A stretch of DNA of 64,000 nucleotides from Pseudomonas sp. PDM14 (lineage in GTDB: Bacteria; Pseudomonadota; Gammaproteobacteria; Pseudomonadales; Pseudomonadaceae), in NCBI RefSeq assembly GCF_014851905.1, contig NZ_JACVAQ010000002.1:62001-126000 (forward strand), written 5' to 3'. The position numbers and the translations under genes are program-made. The stretch's first letter is position 1. Each line of letters starts with the position of its first letter. The notes under the pieces are model-generated. The model saw only the letters and a list, made by a program, of their open reading frames with translations, had not been told where the DNA came from and ran no database searches. Shown piece by piece: positions 23,241 through 30,484 of this stretch.

Positions 23241-23758
23241 CAGTTGAGCTCGATGGTGGCGGCGCTGACCTTGAAGGTGCCGGCCGCGGTGATGGTGATG
23301 TTGGCGTTGCTGCTGACGACGATATCGCCGCTGGCAGTGACGTTGACCTTGCCCTGTGCTGTGAGCGTTGCATCGCCCGGAATGGTGGCGGTGAGCTTGT
23401 GGGTGACGCTGTCGTACTCGATCACCGCGCCGTCGCGGTAGGTGCGGCGGTGCAGGCCGGCGCGGTCGCCGTTGGCTGGGGTGTGGTCGCTGAATAGGCC
23501 GGTGATGACGACGCCGTTGGCGAGCTGGCCGGAGGGGCTGAGCAGTACGACCTGTTCGTTGATGGTGGGCGGGTTCCACTCCTGGTCCGCACCCGCACGC
23601 GGGTTGAGCCACGGCAGCCAGCCAGTGAGCAGCGTGCCGGTTTGTACCCGAACACGCGGCGGTTTCTGCTGCGCAGGGTCGCCATGGTCCACCTCGGCAA
23701 TGGTGCCGAAACGGATCAGGTTTTCAACGAGGCGGGCGAGGGCGGCGAGTGAGTTCAT
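23240..23758 (-). CDS. V: Baseplate spike protein gpV
   Basis: The 172-residue product starts MNSLAALARLVENLIRFGTI and has RVRVQTGTLLTGWLPW, GEQVVLLSPSG-type (NEQVVLLSPSG) and a C-terminal run of beta-helix strands (SSNANITITAAGTFKVSAATIEL), the layout of the P2 V puncturing spike. Start chosen from this conserved N-terminus. A TGT-N13-ACA dyad (23806-23824) lies upstream. Confidence 0.9.
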   Translation of the reverse strand: MNSLAALARLVENLIRFGTIAEVDHGDPAQQKPPRVRVQTGTLLTGWLPWLNPRAGADQEWNPPTINEQVVLLSPSGQLANGVVITGLFSDHTPANGDRAGLHRRTYRDGAVIEYDSVTHKLTATIPGDATLTAQGKVNVTASGDIVVSSNANITITAAGTFKVSAATIELN

Positions 23759-23805
23759 ACCGCCGATGGTGGCGGCCTCGCGCGAGGGTTGCAGCTGGCG
23801 GGGTT

Positions 23806-23824
23806 TGTATAGCGCGGGGTTACA
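23806..23824. promoter_or_regulatory. Candidate Ogr-type activator site upstream of V operon
   Basis: TGTATAGCGCGGGGTTACA has the TGT-N13-ACA spacing seen at 19051 and 30419. Its centre is 57 bp upstream of the V start and overlaps the 3' end of the S gene. The internal bases are less symmetric than in the other two. Confidence 0.5.
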
Positions 23825-24278
23825 GCGTGAGGTGGGCGAGGGTGCGGTCGAGGATGTAGTCGCGCTCGGCATCGGTGAAGCCGAGCAGCTCGCGCTGGGC
23901 GTATTGCACGTCGGGCGCGCCGCGTTCTGCTCGATCGCGCAGGCCGAACTGGTGCACGCGGGCGATGCGGCTGATGCGGCCGGCGAAGGCGACGGTGGCG
24001 GCGCCGGCGTTGCCAGTGGCCTTAAGGTAGCGGGCGGTGCGCAGCTTGGTGAACATTTTGGCCTTGCGCTTGATGCGGCCCTGTTTGCCGCGCAGTTGGC
24101 GCTCTTTGCGTGGCTCGTAGGGCGTGCCGTCTGGGTTGCGCTGGGCGATGACGCGTTGCTGCTGGCTGCGGCGCAGGCCCTGGGCGACCTCGCGGGCGAG
24201 CTTGGCGCGCTCTGCTGGCGCCAGCCGCAGCATGAGCGGGGTGAGCCAGTTGCTGAGGTCGTCGAAGGTGTCAGCCAT
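23820..24278 (-). CDS. S: Tail completion / virion morphogenesis protein gpS
   Basis: The 152-residue protein starts MADTFDDLSNWLTPLMLRLAPAERAKLAREVAQGLRRSQQ, contains NPDGTPYEPRK and RVHQFGLRDRAERG, all typical of P2 S-type virion morphogenesis proteins. It overlaps the 3' end of R by 8 bases. Product completes the tail for joining to the head. Confidence 0.92.
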   Translation of the reverse strand: MADTFDDLSNWLTPLMLRLAPAERAKLAREVAQGLRRSQQQRVIAQRNPDGTPYEPRKERQLRGKQGRIKRKAKMFTKLRTARYLKATGNAGAATVAFAGRISRIARVHQFGLRDRAERGAPDVQYAQRELLGFTDAERDYILDRTLAHLTL

Positions 24279-24750
24279 TTGGCACGTACCATTCCTGGGT
24301 GCCATCTGCGCCTGCTGGTGGCCAGGCCGGGTCTGCAAAGTCCGGCGAAGGCTGGGGCTCTGCCGGGTGGGTGATGGTGGTTGCGCCCTGGCCATCCTGG
24401 CCGACGACGACGCGCTCGGTTAGCTGCAGGGTGATGGCGAGGTCGACCTTGCTGGCGTCGATGATGTCGGCCTCGAACTGGATGCCTTGGGCGGACTTTT
24501 CGAGGTTGGTGAGCAGTTCGGACTGGTGGACGCTGACCCAGCCGAGTACGGGCAGAAAGACGGTGTCTGGATGGCCGGCGAAGTCCGTGAGGATGACCTG
24601 CAGCTTGTAGCCGTATTCCCAGGAGAAGGACTTGGCCGCGGTGCAGCGCACGCTGCCTTGGTCGATGAACACCAGGAGGCGGTCTGCGTTGTGTTCCAGT
24701 GCCGGGACCTTGGCCAATAGGTGTTCGCGCAGGCTGTTGGGTTTGTTCAT
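24271..24750 (-). CDS. R: Tail completion protein gpR
   Basis: A 159-residue protein starting MNKPNSLREHLLAKVPALEHNADRLLVFIDQGSVRCTAAKSFSWEYGYKL (split as NKPNSLREHLL and SFSWEYGYKLQVILTDFAG), the P2 R pattern. The ATG overlaps the stop of the Rz1 gene. It acts with S in tail completion. Confidence 0.9.
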   Translation of the reverse strand: MNKPNSLREHLLAKVPALEHNADRLLVFIDQGSVRCTAAKSFSWEYGYKLQVILTDFAGHPDTVFLPVLGWVSVHQSELLTNLEKSAQGIQFEADIIDASKVDLAITLQLTERVVVGQDGQGATTITHPAEPQPSPDFADPAWPPAGADGTQEWYVPNG

Positions 24751-25013
24751 GGGTCTGCCCTCGGCTGCTGCTGGTTGTACTCGTAGACGGTGTCGACCTG
24801 GGCGGCGCATTCGGCCCAGGCGCTCACCAGGTAGTCGGTGTCGTCACTGAGTGCGCCGTTATTCTGCGGCGCCGCTGGCAGCAGGCTGCAGGGCGTTACG
24901 ACCGGACAGCCACTGACGGTAACCGTTTGCTCCGGTGAGGGCGGGGCGCTCATGCAGCCGGCGAGCAGCGCCAGGGAGAGGCAGAGCAGCCCAATCTTTC
25001 GATGCTGGGTCAT
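24747..25013 (-). CDS. Outer-membrane spanin Rz1-like lipoprotein
   Basis: The 88-residue protein starts MTQHRKIGLLCLSLALLAGC, a lipoprotein signal peptide with lipobox LAGC. The mature part is rich in Pro, Gln and Cys. Its 5' two thirds lies inside the Rz gene in another frame, the classical nested Rz/Rz1 layout (P2 lysB/lysC). It pairs with Rz to fuse inner and outer membranes at lysis. Confidence 0.85.
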   Translation of the reverse strand: MTQHRKIGLLCLSLALLAGCMSAPPSPEQTVTVSGCPVVTPCSLLPAAPQNNGALSDDTDYLVSAWAECAAQVDTVYEYNQQQPRADP

Positions 25014-25302
25014 TGCGGACAATCTCCTGTTTTTGCAGCTGGGCGGTGGCGTGCTGTTGGCGCACGCCGGCCTGGGCGGTGTGCAGGCTTTGCTGGGCGG
25101 CACGTTGCGCGGCCACTTCACCGCCTAGGCGGATGATGGCGGCGGACTGGCGGGCGCTGCGGGCCTGCAGGGTGGTGAGGCGTTCTTCGGCCAGGGCGGT
25201 GCGGCCCTGCTCGGCCTGGCTGCGCTGGTGGGTGCCCCAGAGCAGCAGGGCGAGGGCGCCGAGGAGTGCGGCGCCGTAGAGGGCCTGGCGGAGGGTGGTC
25301 AC
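24859..25302 (-). CDS. Inner-membrane spanin Rz-like
   Basis: The 147-residue protein has one N-terminal membrane helix (about residues 6-24, LYGAALLGALALLLWG) and a long periplasmic coiled coil rich in Gln, Ala, Glu and Arg, then a Pro-containing tail. It overlaps the lysin gene at its start by 4 bases and contains most of Rz1. It forms the inner-membrane half of the spanin. Confidence 0.85.
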   Translation of the reverse strand: MTTLRQALYGAALLGALALLLWGTHQRSQAEQGRTALAEERLTTLQARSARQSAAIIRLGGEVAAQRAAQQSLHTAQAGVRQQHATAQLQKQEIVRNDPASKDWAALPLPGAARRLHERPALTGANGYRQWLSGRNALQPAASGAAE

Positions 25303-26138
25303 GCGGCCGCCTTACCGCAGCCGCAGTCGGCGTGCCGCTGGTAGGCGCGTTCGAGCTTCACGTCGTACAGGTTCCGGGCGTAGGCCGGGCCGTTGTAGCG
25401 CTTGGCGAAGTCGGCCCATTTGCGGGCCTTGAGTGCCTTATGCAGCACCGGGTCCAACTCGATGAAGCGGACGAAAGCCTCGAACTGCTCTGACTCGTTG
25501 AGGGCCATGCGGGCGAGGAAGTCGTCGACGCTGGCGTAGCCGAGCTCGGTGGCGTGAAAGCCCATGATCTGGAAGGCGCCCCAGCTGGTGGACTCGTTGG
25601 CGCAGAGCGGGTCGAACAAGCGGGCGGTGCTGAGGCGGCTGTGTTCGGCCACGCCGCCGGCATAGCCGCCGGGCTTGGTGTTGACCAGACCGGGGTACTG
25701 TTGCGCGAGCTTGTTGGCGTGGGCCTGGAGCTGCTCGGCATCGTCCGCCTTGCTGCGAGGCAGGCCGAGCTGGCGGTGCATGATGTGGCGTTCGTAGAGG
25801 ATGACCGGCTTACCGTTGCTGAGGAAGCCGGCGCCGTTGCTCTCGACTTCGTTGACGGCGTAGACGGCTGCCAGCTCGACGCCGAGGCGTTTGGCTGCTG
25901 CGACCAGGTCCGCATTCTTGAGCAAGCGCGAGCAGTCGGCGCCGGCGATGGCGGCTTGGGTTTTGGGCCCGGCGATGCCATCGGCGACCAGCCCGACGCT
26001 GAGTTGGTAGGTGCGCACGGCGGCCTCGGTGCTGTCACCGAAGTGGCCGTCGGCGAGCAGCGTGGCGCCGCGGGCGTTGAGGGCTTTTTGCAGCTGCTGG
26101 ACGGCCTGCGAGCGGTCGCCGTGGCGGAGGGTGGTCAT
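25299..26138 (-). CDS. Endolysin: peptidoglycan-binding plus N-acetylmuramidase
   Basis: The 279-residue protein has an N-terminal peptidoglycan-binding domain (GDRSQAVQQLQKALNARG...GHFGDSTEAAVRTYQ, residues 7-65) and a C-terminal N-acetylmuramidase (DUF3380) domain with the catalytic Glu in VNEVESNGAGF and the YERHIMHRQL and SWGAFQIMG motifs. There is no secretion signal, so it needs the holin encoded just upstream. It occupies the place of P2 K but belongs to another lysin type. A CGCG-containing, cysteine-bearing tail (ADCGCGKAAA) is unusual. Confidence 0.9.
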   Translation of the reverse strand: MTTLRHGDRSQAVQQLQKALNARGATLLADGHFGDSTEAAVRTYQLSVGLVADGIAGPKTQAAIAGADCSRLLKNADLVAAAKRLGVELAAVYAVNEVESNGAGFLSNGKPVILYERHIMHRQLGLPRSKADDAEQLQAHANKLAQQYPGLVNTKPGGYAGGVAEHSRLSTARLFDPLCANESTSWGAFQIMGFHATELGYASVDDFLARMALNESEQFEAFVRFIELDPVLHKALKARKWADFAKRYNGPAYARNLYDVKLERAYQRHADCGCGKAAA

Positions 26139-26455
26139 AGTTGGTCTGCCTTGCGAATGGCAACGCGCTTGAGGCGGTCGCGGATGAAGTCGGCGCCGAG
26201 CAGGCCGACCACACCACCGAAGAACGGGGCGTACTCGGCGGGGATGCCGAACAGGGTGAGGCCGTTGCTGATGGCCAGGGTGATGAGGCCGCAGATGAAG
26301 CCCTCGCCGATGGCGCGCCGGAGGCTGCCGCCGCTGTAGATGAAGCGGGCGGCGGCGAGCATGCCGGAGAGGATGGCGGCGTAGATTAGCGGGTGGTGAT
26401 GCTCCAGCCAGGCGAGCAGCAGGGCCCAGGTTTCCGGTCTGTCAGGCATGTTCAT
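26135..26455 (-). CDS. Phage holin
   Basis: The 106-residue product has about three hydrophobic segments (residues 23-41, 50-68 and 74-90) and a basic C-terminus (RDRLKRVAIRKADQL). The pattern HPLIYAAILSGMLAAARFIYSGGSLRRAIGEGFICGLIT matches lambda-type/class holins used by many Pseudomonas prophages. It overlaps the lysin start by 4 bases. It makes the pore that times lysis. Confidence 0.85.
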   Translation of the reverse strand: MNMPDRPETWALLLAWLEHHHPLIYAAILSGMLAAARFIYSGGSLRRAIGEGFICGLITLAISNGLTLFGIPAEYAPFFGGVVGLLGADFIRDRLKRVAIRKADQL

Positions 26456-26924
26456 TCCTTGCGTCCTGGGGTACTGAGTGGGCGAGCTGCACGAACGGCA
26501 GGGCGTTGATGCGCTGTACTACCTCACCGAGCAGCATCGGGCTGAACCTGGAAGCGCTGGCTTGCAGGCCGAGGGCAGCGGCACAGAACTCGCTGCAGAA
26601 CATGCGGGCCGGGCTTTGGATAGCGATGGGTACTACCTGGCTGAGCAGGATGCCGACCCAGTCGTAGCCCTTGCCCTGGTGGCGCTGGAAGAGGCCTTCG
26701 ATGTGCGCAGCGTTAGCCCAGGGCAGCGGGATCAGGTCCCAGTGCGCAAGGTCGAGGTCGATGCGTTTGGCGCGCACGCCGCCGTCCATAGCGCTGGCGG
26801 ACAGCCAGCGGCCGTCTGGCATGACCAGCTCGCAGTGGCTGTACTTGGAGCGCGTCCACAGCCGGATGAGCCGGTTGAACAGCTTGCCTTTGCCCTTGTA
26901 GAGCGCGAGGTAGATCAGTCCCAT
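26442..26924 (-). CDS. Permuted NlpC/P60-like (YiiX/YycO-type) hydrolase
   Basis: The 160-residue protein has a candidate catalytic His30 in YSHCELV and Cys110 in ARMFCSEFCAAAL, in the order His-then-Cys typical of circularly permuted papain-fold proteins (YiiX/YycO group). A YDWVGILL segment precedes the cysteine, as in that group. Members hydrolyse peptide or amide bonds, some in peptidoglycan. Its place between gpX and the holin suggests either a lysis accessory or a virion-associated enzyme. Overlaps both neighbours. Confidence 0.68.
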   Translation of the reverse strand: MGLIYLALYKGKGKLFNRLIRLWTRSKYSHCELVMPDGRWLSASAMDGGVRAKRIDLDLAHWDLIPLPWANAAHIEGLFQRHQGKGYDWVGILLSQVVPIAIQSPARMFCSEFCAAALGLQASASRFSPMLLGEVVQRINALPFVQLAHSVPQDARNEHA

Positions 26925-27121
26925 AGGTTCACCATCTGGCGTTGAGGTTGTGGGGCTTCATCGGGGAGGGTGACGAGGGTGCCTTGCGGGATGTGCGGGC
27001 CGAGGTCGGCGAGGCCGGGGTTGGCTTCGAGCACGGCTTCGGTGACGCCGGCGGTGCGGCCGTAGTGCCGCCAGCAGATGCCGTCGACGGTGTCGCCCTG
27101 GACGGCGCGGATGGTGGCCAT
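26915..27121 (-). CDS. X: Tail protein gpX (LysM-like)
   Basis: The 68-residue protein has the P2 X / LysM-type pattern: TIRAVQGDTVDGICWRHYGRTAGVTEAVLEANPGL then G-T-LVTLPD. It probably helps assemble the tail hub. The ATG overlaps the stop of L by one base. Confidence 0.9.
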   Translation of the reverse strand: MATIRAVQGDTVDGICWRHYGRTAGVTEAVLEANPGLADLGPHIPQGTLVTLPDEAPQPQRQMVNLWD

Positions 27122-27585
27122 CAGATGAGCTCCACGGTGGTGCGGCGTTTGCCGAGGAAGTCGCGAATGGCCCAGCGCAGGTCGCGGCGGTAGTCGTCGA
27201 TGTTGGTTTGCAGATCCTCGGCTTTCTTGTCGCCGGTACCGGTGCTGTCGAAGCTGCGGTAGCGCTCGCAGACCTCGGCGCCGCTGGCGGCCTGGATGGC
27301 CCGGATGTACAGGTGCTCGCGTACGGTGAGGTCTTTGATCTTGGGCCCTGGTACTTCGCCCAGGGTGGCGAGGCCGGCGGCCTGCTGCATTTCGCGCCAT
27401 TCGGCCAGCTCGCTGTTGACGTTGATGGCGGCGGCGATGACGGCGGTTTCTAGCCGGGGTTGGGTGACGCTGGAGTCGATGCGCAGCGCTGCACGCAAGG
27501 CGTCGAGGTCGATCGATGGCCAGAACGGATCGGTGTTGATGTGGGCGCTGGGCGTGGTGGTGCCGCCTGCGACGAATCCGCTCAT
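27121..27585 (-). CDS. L: Head completion/stabilisation protein gpL
   Basis: A 154-residue protein with typical P2 L elements: N-terminal FWPSIDLDALRAALRIDSSVT, the AAAINVNSELAEWR helix and YRRDLRWAIRDFLGKRRTTVELI at the end. It closes the filled head. Located upstream of X, as in P2. Confidence 0.92.
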   Translation of the reverse strand: MSGFVAGGTTTPSAHINTDPFWPSIDLDALRAALRIDSSVTQPRLETAVIAAAINVNSELAEWREMQQAAGLATLGEVPGPKIKDLTVREHLYIRAIQAASGAEVCERYRSFDSTGTGDKKAEDLQTNIDDYRRDLRWAIRDFLGKRRTTVELI

Positions 27586-27689
27586 GGTCTGCGCTCGGAA
27601 TAGGAGAGCGGTGGTCGGGGCGTCACAGCGAGGAAGGAGCGAACCTGCTGATCAGCCCCGAGCCGCTCGGGTTGCCGGGGACGGCTCGG

Positions 27690-28397
27690 TTAGCTGGCTG
27701 GGCCAGCATGATTCTTGAGGAGGCGGTCTACGCGCTCCATGTCCTTTTTGCCGCCGCAGTTGCTGTGCAGCTCGATGGCGCGCGACAGGTGGCGCTTGGC
27801 GGCTTCGAGCCAGACGGCATCGGTGGCGTCCGGTTTGGCTTCGTCGACCTGCGCAGCTGCTGCCTTGCCCAAGGCGAGGTGCAGCTTGGCGCGGGCCTGG
27901 TCGGGCATGTCCTGCTCGGCGGTGAGCTCTTCGGTTTTGGCCAGGATGGCCACGTCGAACTGGTTGCCGGCCTTGAAGGCCTTGAGGGCCGCTTCGGCCA
28001 CTTCTTCGGCGATGACGGTGCCGGCGGTGCGGCTGAAGCGGTCCGGCATTTTCAGGCTGTGCTTGAGCACGTATTCAGCGATGGGCAGGGCCTCGGCAAA
28101 GGCGCCTGCGTCGATGTGCCAGAGCATGACGGTGATGAGCACTTCGTCCTGGGCGCCCTGGCCGGCTTCGAGCACGCCTTGCACGTAGGGTGCGTAGGCG
28201 GGCAGAAGCTGGGCCTTGAGGGCGCACTTGCCTTCGGTGGACTGCACCTGCTTGAGGCGCAGTTGGTCCTGCAGGAGCTGGGCGCGCTGCTGGTCGTAGG
28301 CGTCGAGTCCTTCCATGGTATCGGCTGGGCCAGCGGCCTCCGCAGCCTGGGCTGCGGTGACTTGCTGGAAGTGGCGTTTGGCGGGGCTCAGTGCCAT
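27690..28397 (-). CDS. M: Terminase small (endonuclease) subunit gpM
   Basis: The 235-residue protein has the P2 M pattern: SPAKRHFQQVTAAQAA, ALLPAYAPYVQGVLEAGQGAQDEVL and VMLWHIDAGAFAEALPIAEYVLKH. In P2 it carries the cos-cleaving endonuclease activity together with P. A 104-bp gap without an obvious hairpin separates it from L. Confidence 0.92.
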   Translation of the reverse strand: MALSPAKRHFQQVTAAQAAEAAGPADTMEGLDAYDQQRAQLLQDQLRLKQVQSTEGKCALKAQLLPAYAPYVQGVLEAGQGAQDEVLITVMLWHIDAGAFAEALPIAEYVLKHSLKMPDRFSRTAGTVIAEEVAEAALKAFKAGNQFDVAILAKTEELTAEQDMPDQARAKLHLALGKAAAAQVDEAKPDATDAVWLEAAKRHLSRAIELHSNCGGKKDMERVDRLLKNHAGPAS

Positions 28398-28402
28398 GGC
28401 GA

Positions 28403-29422
28403 TCAGGCCTCCAGCAGCTCGATGTTTTCGACCAGGCAGCCGAGGCCGTAGTCCTCTACGACGTAATCGTCGTTGCTGGACTCGAAGTTCTCGATGCGGT
28501 TCTTGCTCGGGTTCTCCTGGATGTGACGGCGGCGGCCGCTGATTTGCCAGTAGATCGCGAGGTTTTTCAGGCTGGTGATGAGCATGGCGTTGTCCGGTAC
28601 GTGCGGAACCTCGACCGGCTGCTTACCGCCCATGCGCTTCTGAGAAATGATCAGGTCGGTGGCCAGCTTTTCAGAGGCGGCCTGTTCCTTGTTGATCAGC
28701 GGGAAGTACTTGTCGTGTACCAGGTTGCTGCCGAGGATCACGACAATGCCGGGGTCTTTGCGGTGCCACGGGTCGATCAGGTTGGCGATGGCGTCGTACA
28801 CCAGGGCGTCGAGGTTGTTGTAGTCCGCGGTGGCGCCGGTGCCGATGCGGACCTTGCCGTTTTCTTTGCCGTCCTTTAGGACGCGCTGCGGGGCGTGGGT
28901 CCGGTACTTCTGCAGCCAGCCGATGTTGACGTCTTGCAGCAGCGGGTTGGCGGTGCGGTTGGTGGTGGCGGCGGCGCTGGTACCGTTGAAGCCGATCATG
29001 ATGCGGTCGAGCGCTTGGCGCTCCAGGATGGCGTCGCGCAGCATTGCCTGGAACTCGGGAAACTTGGCCCAGGCGTCGAGCTGGGCGTAGCGCACGGCGG
29101 TATCGAAGTCAGTGTGGCGGCACTCGTAGCCATCGCTGGACAGGTCAGACACGTCACGCGGTACACGCACGCCGGCGCCGGTGGTGTCGGTACGGCCGGC
29201 GATGGTGCTGCTGACACCGAGACCGACCTTTTCACCTTTGATTTCGTCTACGCCGATCATGCCGATGCGGCCGAGGAATTCGCTGGATTCCTGCATGCGC
29301 TTTTCCAGGCGCTGCTGGACGGTTGGGTCTACCGCGAAGGTTTTGGTGGCGTCAGATACGCCGCTGAGCTTTGCGAGCTGGCTCAGGTAGCTGTCAAAAA
29401 TTTTGCGAGTTTCGTTACGCAT
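28403..29422 (-). CDS. N: Major capsid protein gpN
   Basis: The 339-residue protein starts MRNETRKIFDSYLSQLAKLSGV and has FAVDPTVQQRLEKRMQESSEFLGRIG, RIMIGFNGTSAA and DPGIVVILGSNLVHDKYFPLIN, conserved in P2-type capsids (HK97 fold). In P2 about 31 N-terminal residues are removed by gpO. Length is close to P2 N (357). Confidence 0.94.
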   Translation of the reverse strand: MRNETRKIFDSYLSQLAKLSGVSDATKTFAVDPTVQQRLEKRMQESSEFLGRIGMIGVDEIKGEKVGLGVSSTIAGRTDTTGAGVRVPRDVSDLSSDGYECRHTDFDTAVRYAQLDAWAKFPEFQAMLRDAILERQALDRIMIGFNGTSAAATTNRTANPLLQDVNIGWLQKYRTHAPQRVLKDGKENGKVRIGTGATADYNNLDALVYDAIANLIDPWHRKDPGIVVILGSNLVHDKYFPLINKEQAASEKLATDLIISQKRMGGKQPVEVPHVPDNAMLITSLKNLAIYWQISGRRRHIQENPSKNRIENFESSNDDYVVEDYGLGCLVENIELLEA

Positions 29423-29476
29423 GGTGTTCTCCGGTAAATCCTTGGATGGTCGTTGCCCAGGGCTGGGGAGCTGGGG

Positions 29477-30328
29477 TTAGCAGTCGGTCAGTTCGTGCTT
29501 TTCGCTACCGGTAGCCACGGGGCGCTTCTGCTGGTTGTGGTCAGCGGTTCCGCCGAGCGTGGCCTTGAGGGTGTTGAGCTCGGTTTCCAGGCTGGTGAAT
29601 TTTTTCTGCAGATCGGCCAGGTCGGTTGCGGATTTGCCAGCGGCTTCGGCCTGCTGGGTGCTGAAGGTGACCAGCCCTTGGAGGGCCTCGCCCAGTTCGG
29701 AGAACAGGGCGGCGTCCGTGCCTTCTTTTTCCTTGGTCTTGCCGGTGAGGTCGCGGATTGCCTTGGTCAGCGAGGCGAACATGCCGGGCTGATCGGTGAC
29801 CTCTTCGAATTCGAGTTCGACTTCCTCTGCTGCTGAGAAGAGGTTGTCTTTGTCCTGTTTGCGGTTGGCCAGGGTGCCGTGTTGGGCGCTGAAGCTGAGT
29901 GCTTCGGTGCCGAGGCTTGCGGGGCTGTCCGTGATGGCCAGGCCGACCAGGTACGCCTTGCCGGTGTCTGCGAATTCGGGGTTGACCTCGATCGAGGTGT
30001 AGATCTTCTGGCTCTTTTTGTTCAGGGCGATGAGGGAGTCGGTGGGCTCAATCTGCGCCAGGAGGGCGAGCTTCTTTTTGCCGCCGATATCGGCCTCTTC
30101 TGCCTTGAGGGCCAATACGTCACCGAACGCACCGAAGTCGCTACCAGGCCACAGGCCGCGCATGTGCTCGCAGTTGAGGCGGGCGCCGTAGGTGTTGCGG
30201 CTGTACTGAGCGGCCATTTGCTCGATCCAGCTGCGTTCAATGGTGCGGCCGTCGGTGGTCGCGCCTTCGACTGCAATGCGGGTCCACTTGGAGCGGTATT
30301 TCTTGGTGGCTTGGTTGCTGGCGGCCAT
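29477..30328 (-). CDS. O: Capsid scaffolding protease gpO
   Basis: The 283-residue protein has an N-terminal serine protease part with the conserved His in RLNCEHMRG and Ser in LAITDSPASLGTEAL, and a C-terminal scaffold of coiled-coil helices (DLADLQKKFTSLETELNTL). Start at 30326-30328 (MAASNQATKKYRSKW) is conserved; longer readings are not. It guides capsid assembly and cuts N and itself. A TGT-N13-ACA dyad lies 100 bp upstream. Confidence 0.92.
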   Translation of the reverse strand: MAASNQATKKYRSKWTRIAVEGATTDGRTIERSWIEQMAAQYSRNTYGARLNCEHMRGLWPGSDFGAFGDVLALKAEEADIGGKKKLALLAQIEPTDSLIALNKKSQKIYTSIEVNPEFADTGKAYLVGLAITDSPASLGTEALSFSAQHGTLANRKQDKDNLFSAAEEVELEFEEVTDQPGMFASLTKAIRDLTGKTKEKEGTDAALFSELGEALQGLVTFSTQQAEAAGKSATDLADLQKKFTSLETELNTLKATLGGTADHNQQKRPVATGSEKHELTDC

Positions 30329-30418
30329 GCGGGCTGTCCTCGATGCGGTGGCGGCGGTCTGCCGTTGCGTTGAGGGCATGTTCGATATCTGAGGGGGTGG
30401 CGGGCAACGGACTCGCCC

Positions 30419-30437
30419 TGTAGCGGGCGGCGCTACA
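30419..30437. promoter_or_regulatory. Candidate Ogr-type activator site between divergent O and P
   Basis: TGTAGCGGGCGGCGCTACA is a TGTAGCG-N5-CGCTACA palindrome almost identical to that at 19051. An extra half-site GCGCTACAG follows at 30445-30453. The centre lies 100 bp from the O start and 57 bp from the P start, so it could serve both late promoters. Confidence 0.6.
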
Positions 30438-30484
30438 GGGCGCAGCGCTACAGAGGCTCGCGCGAGGGCGGCAGCATCGCTGCC

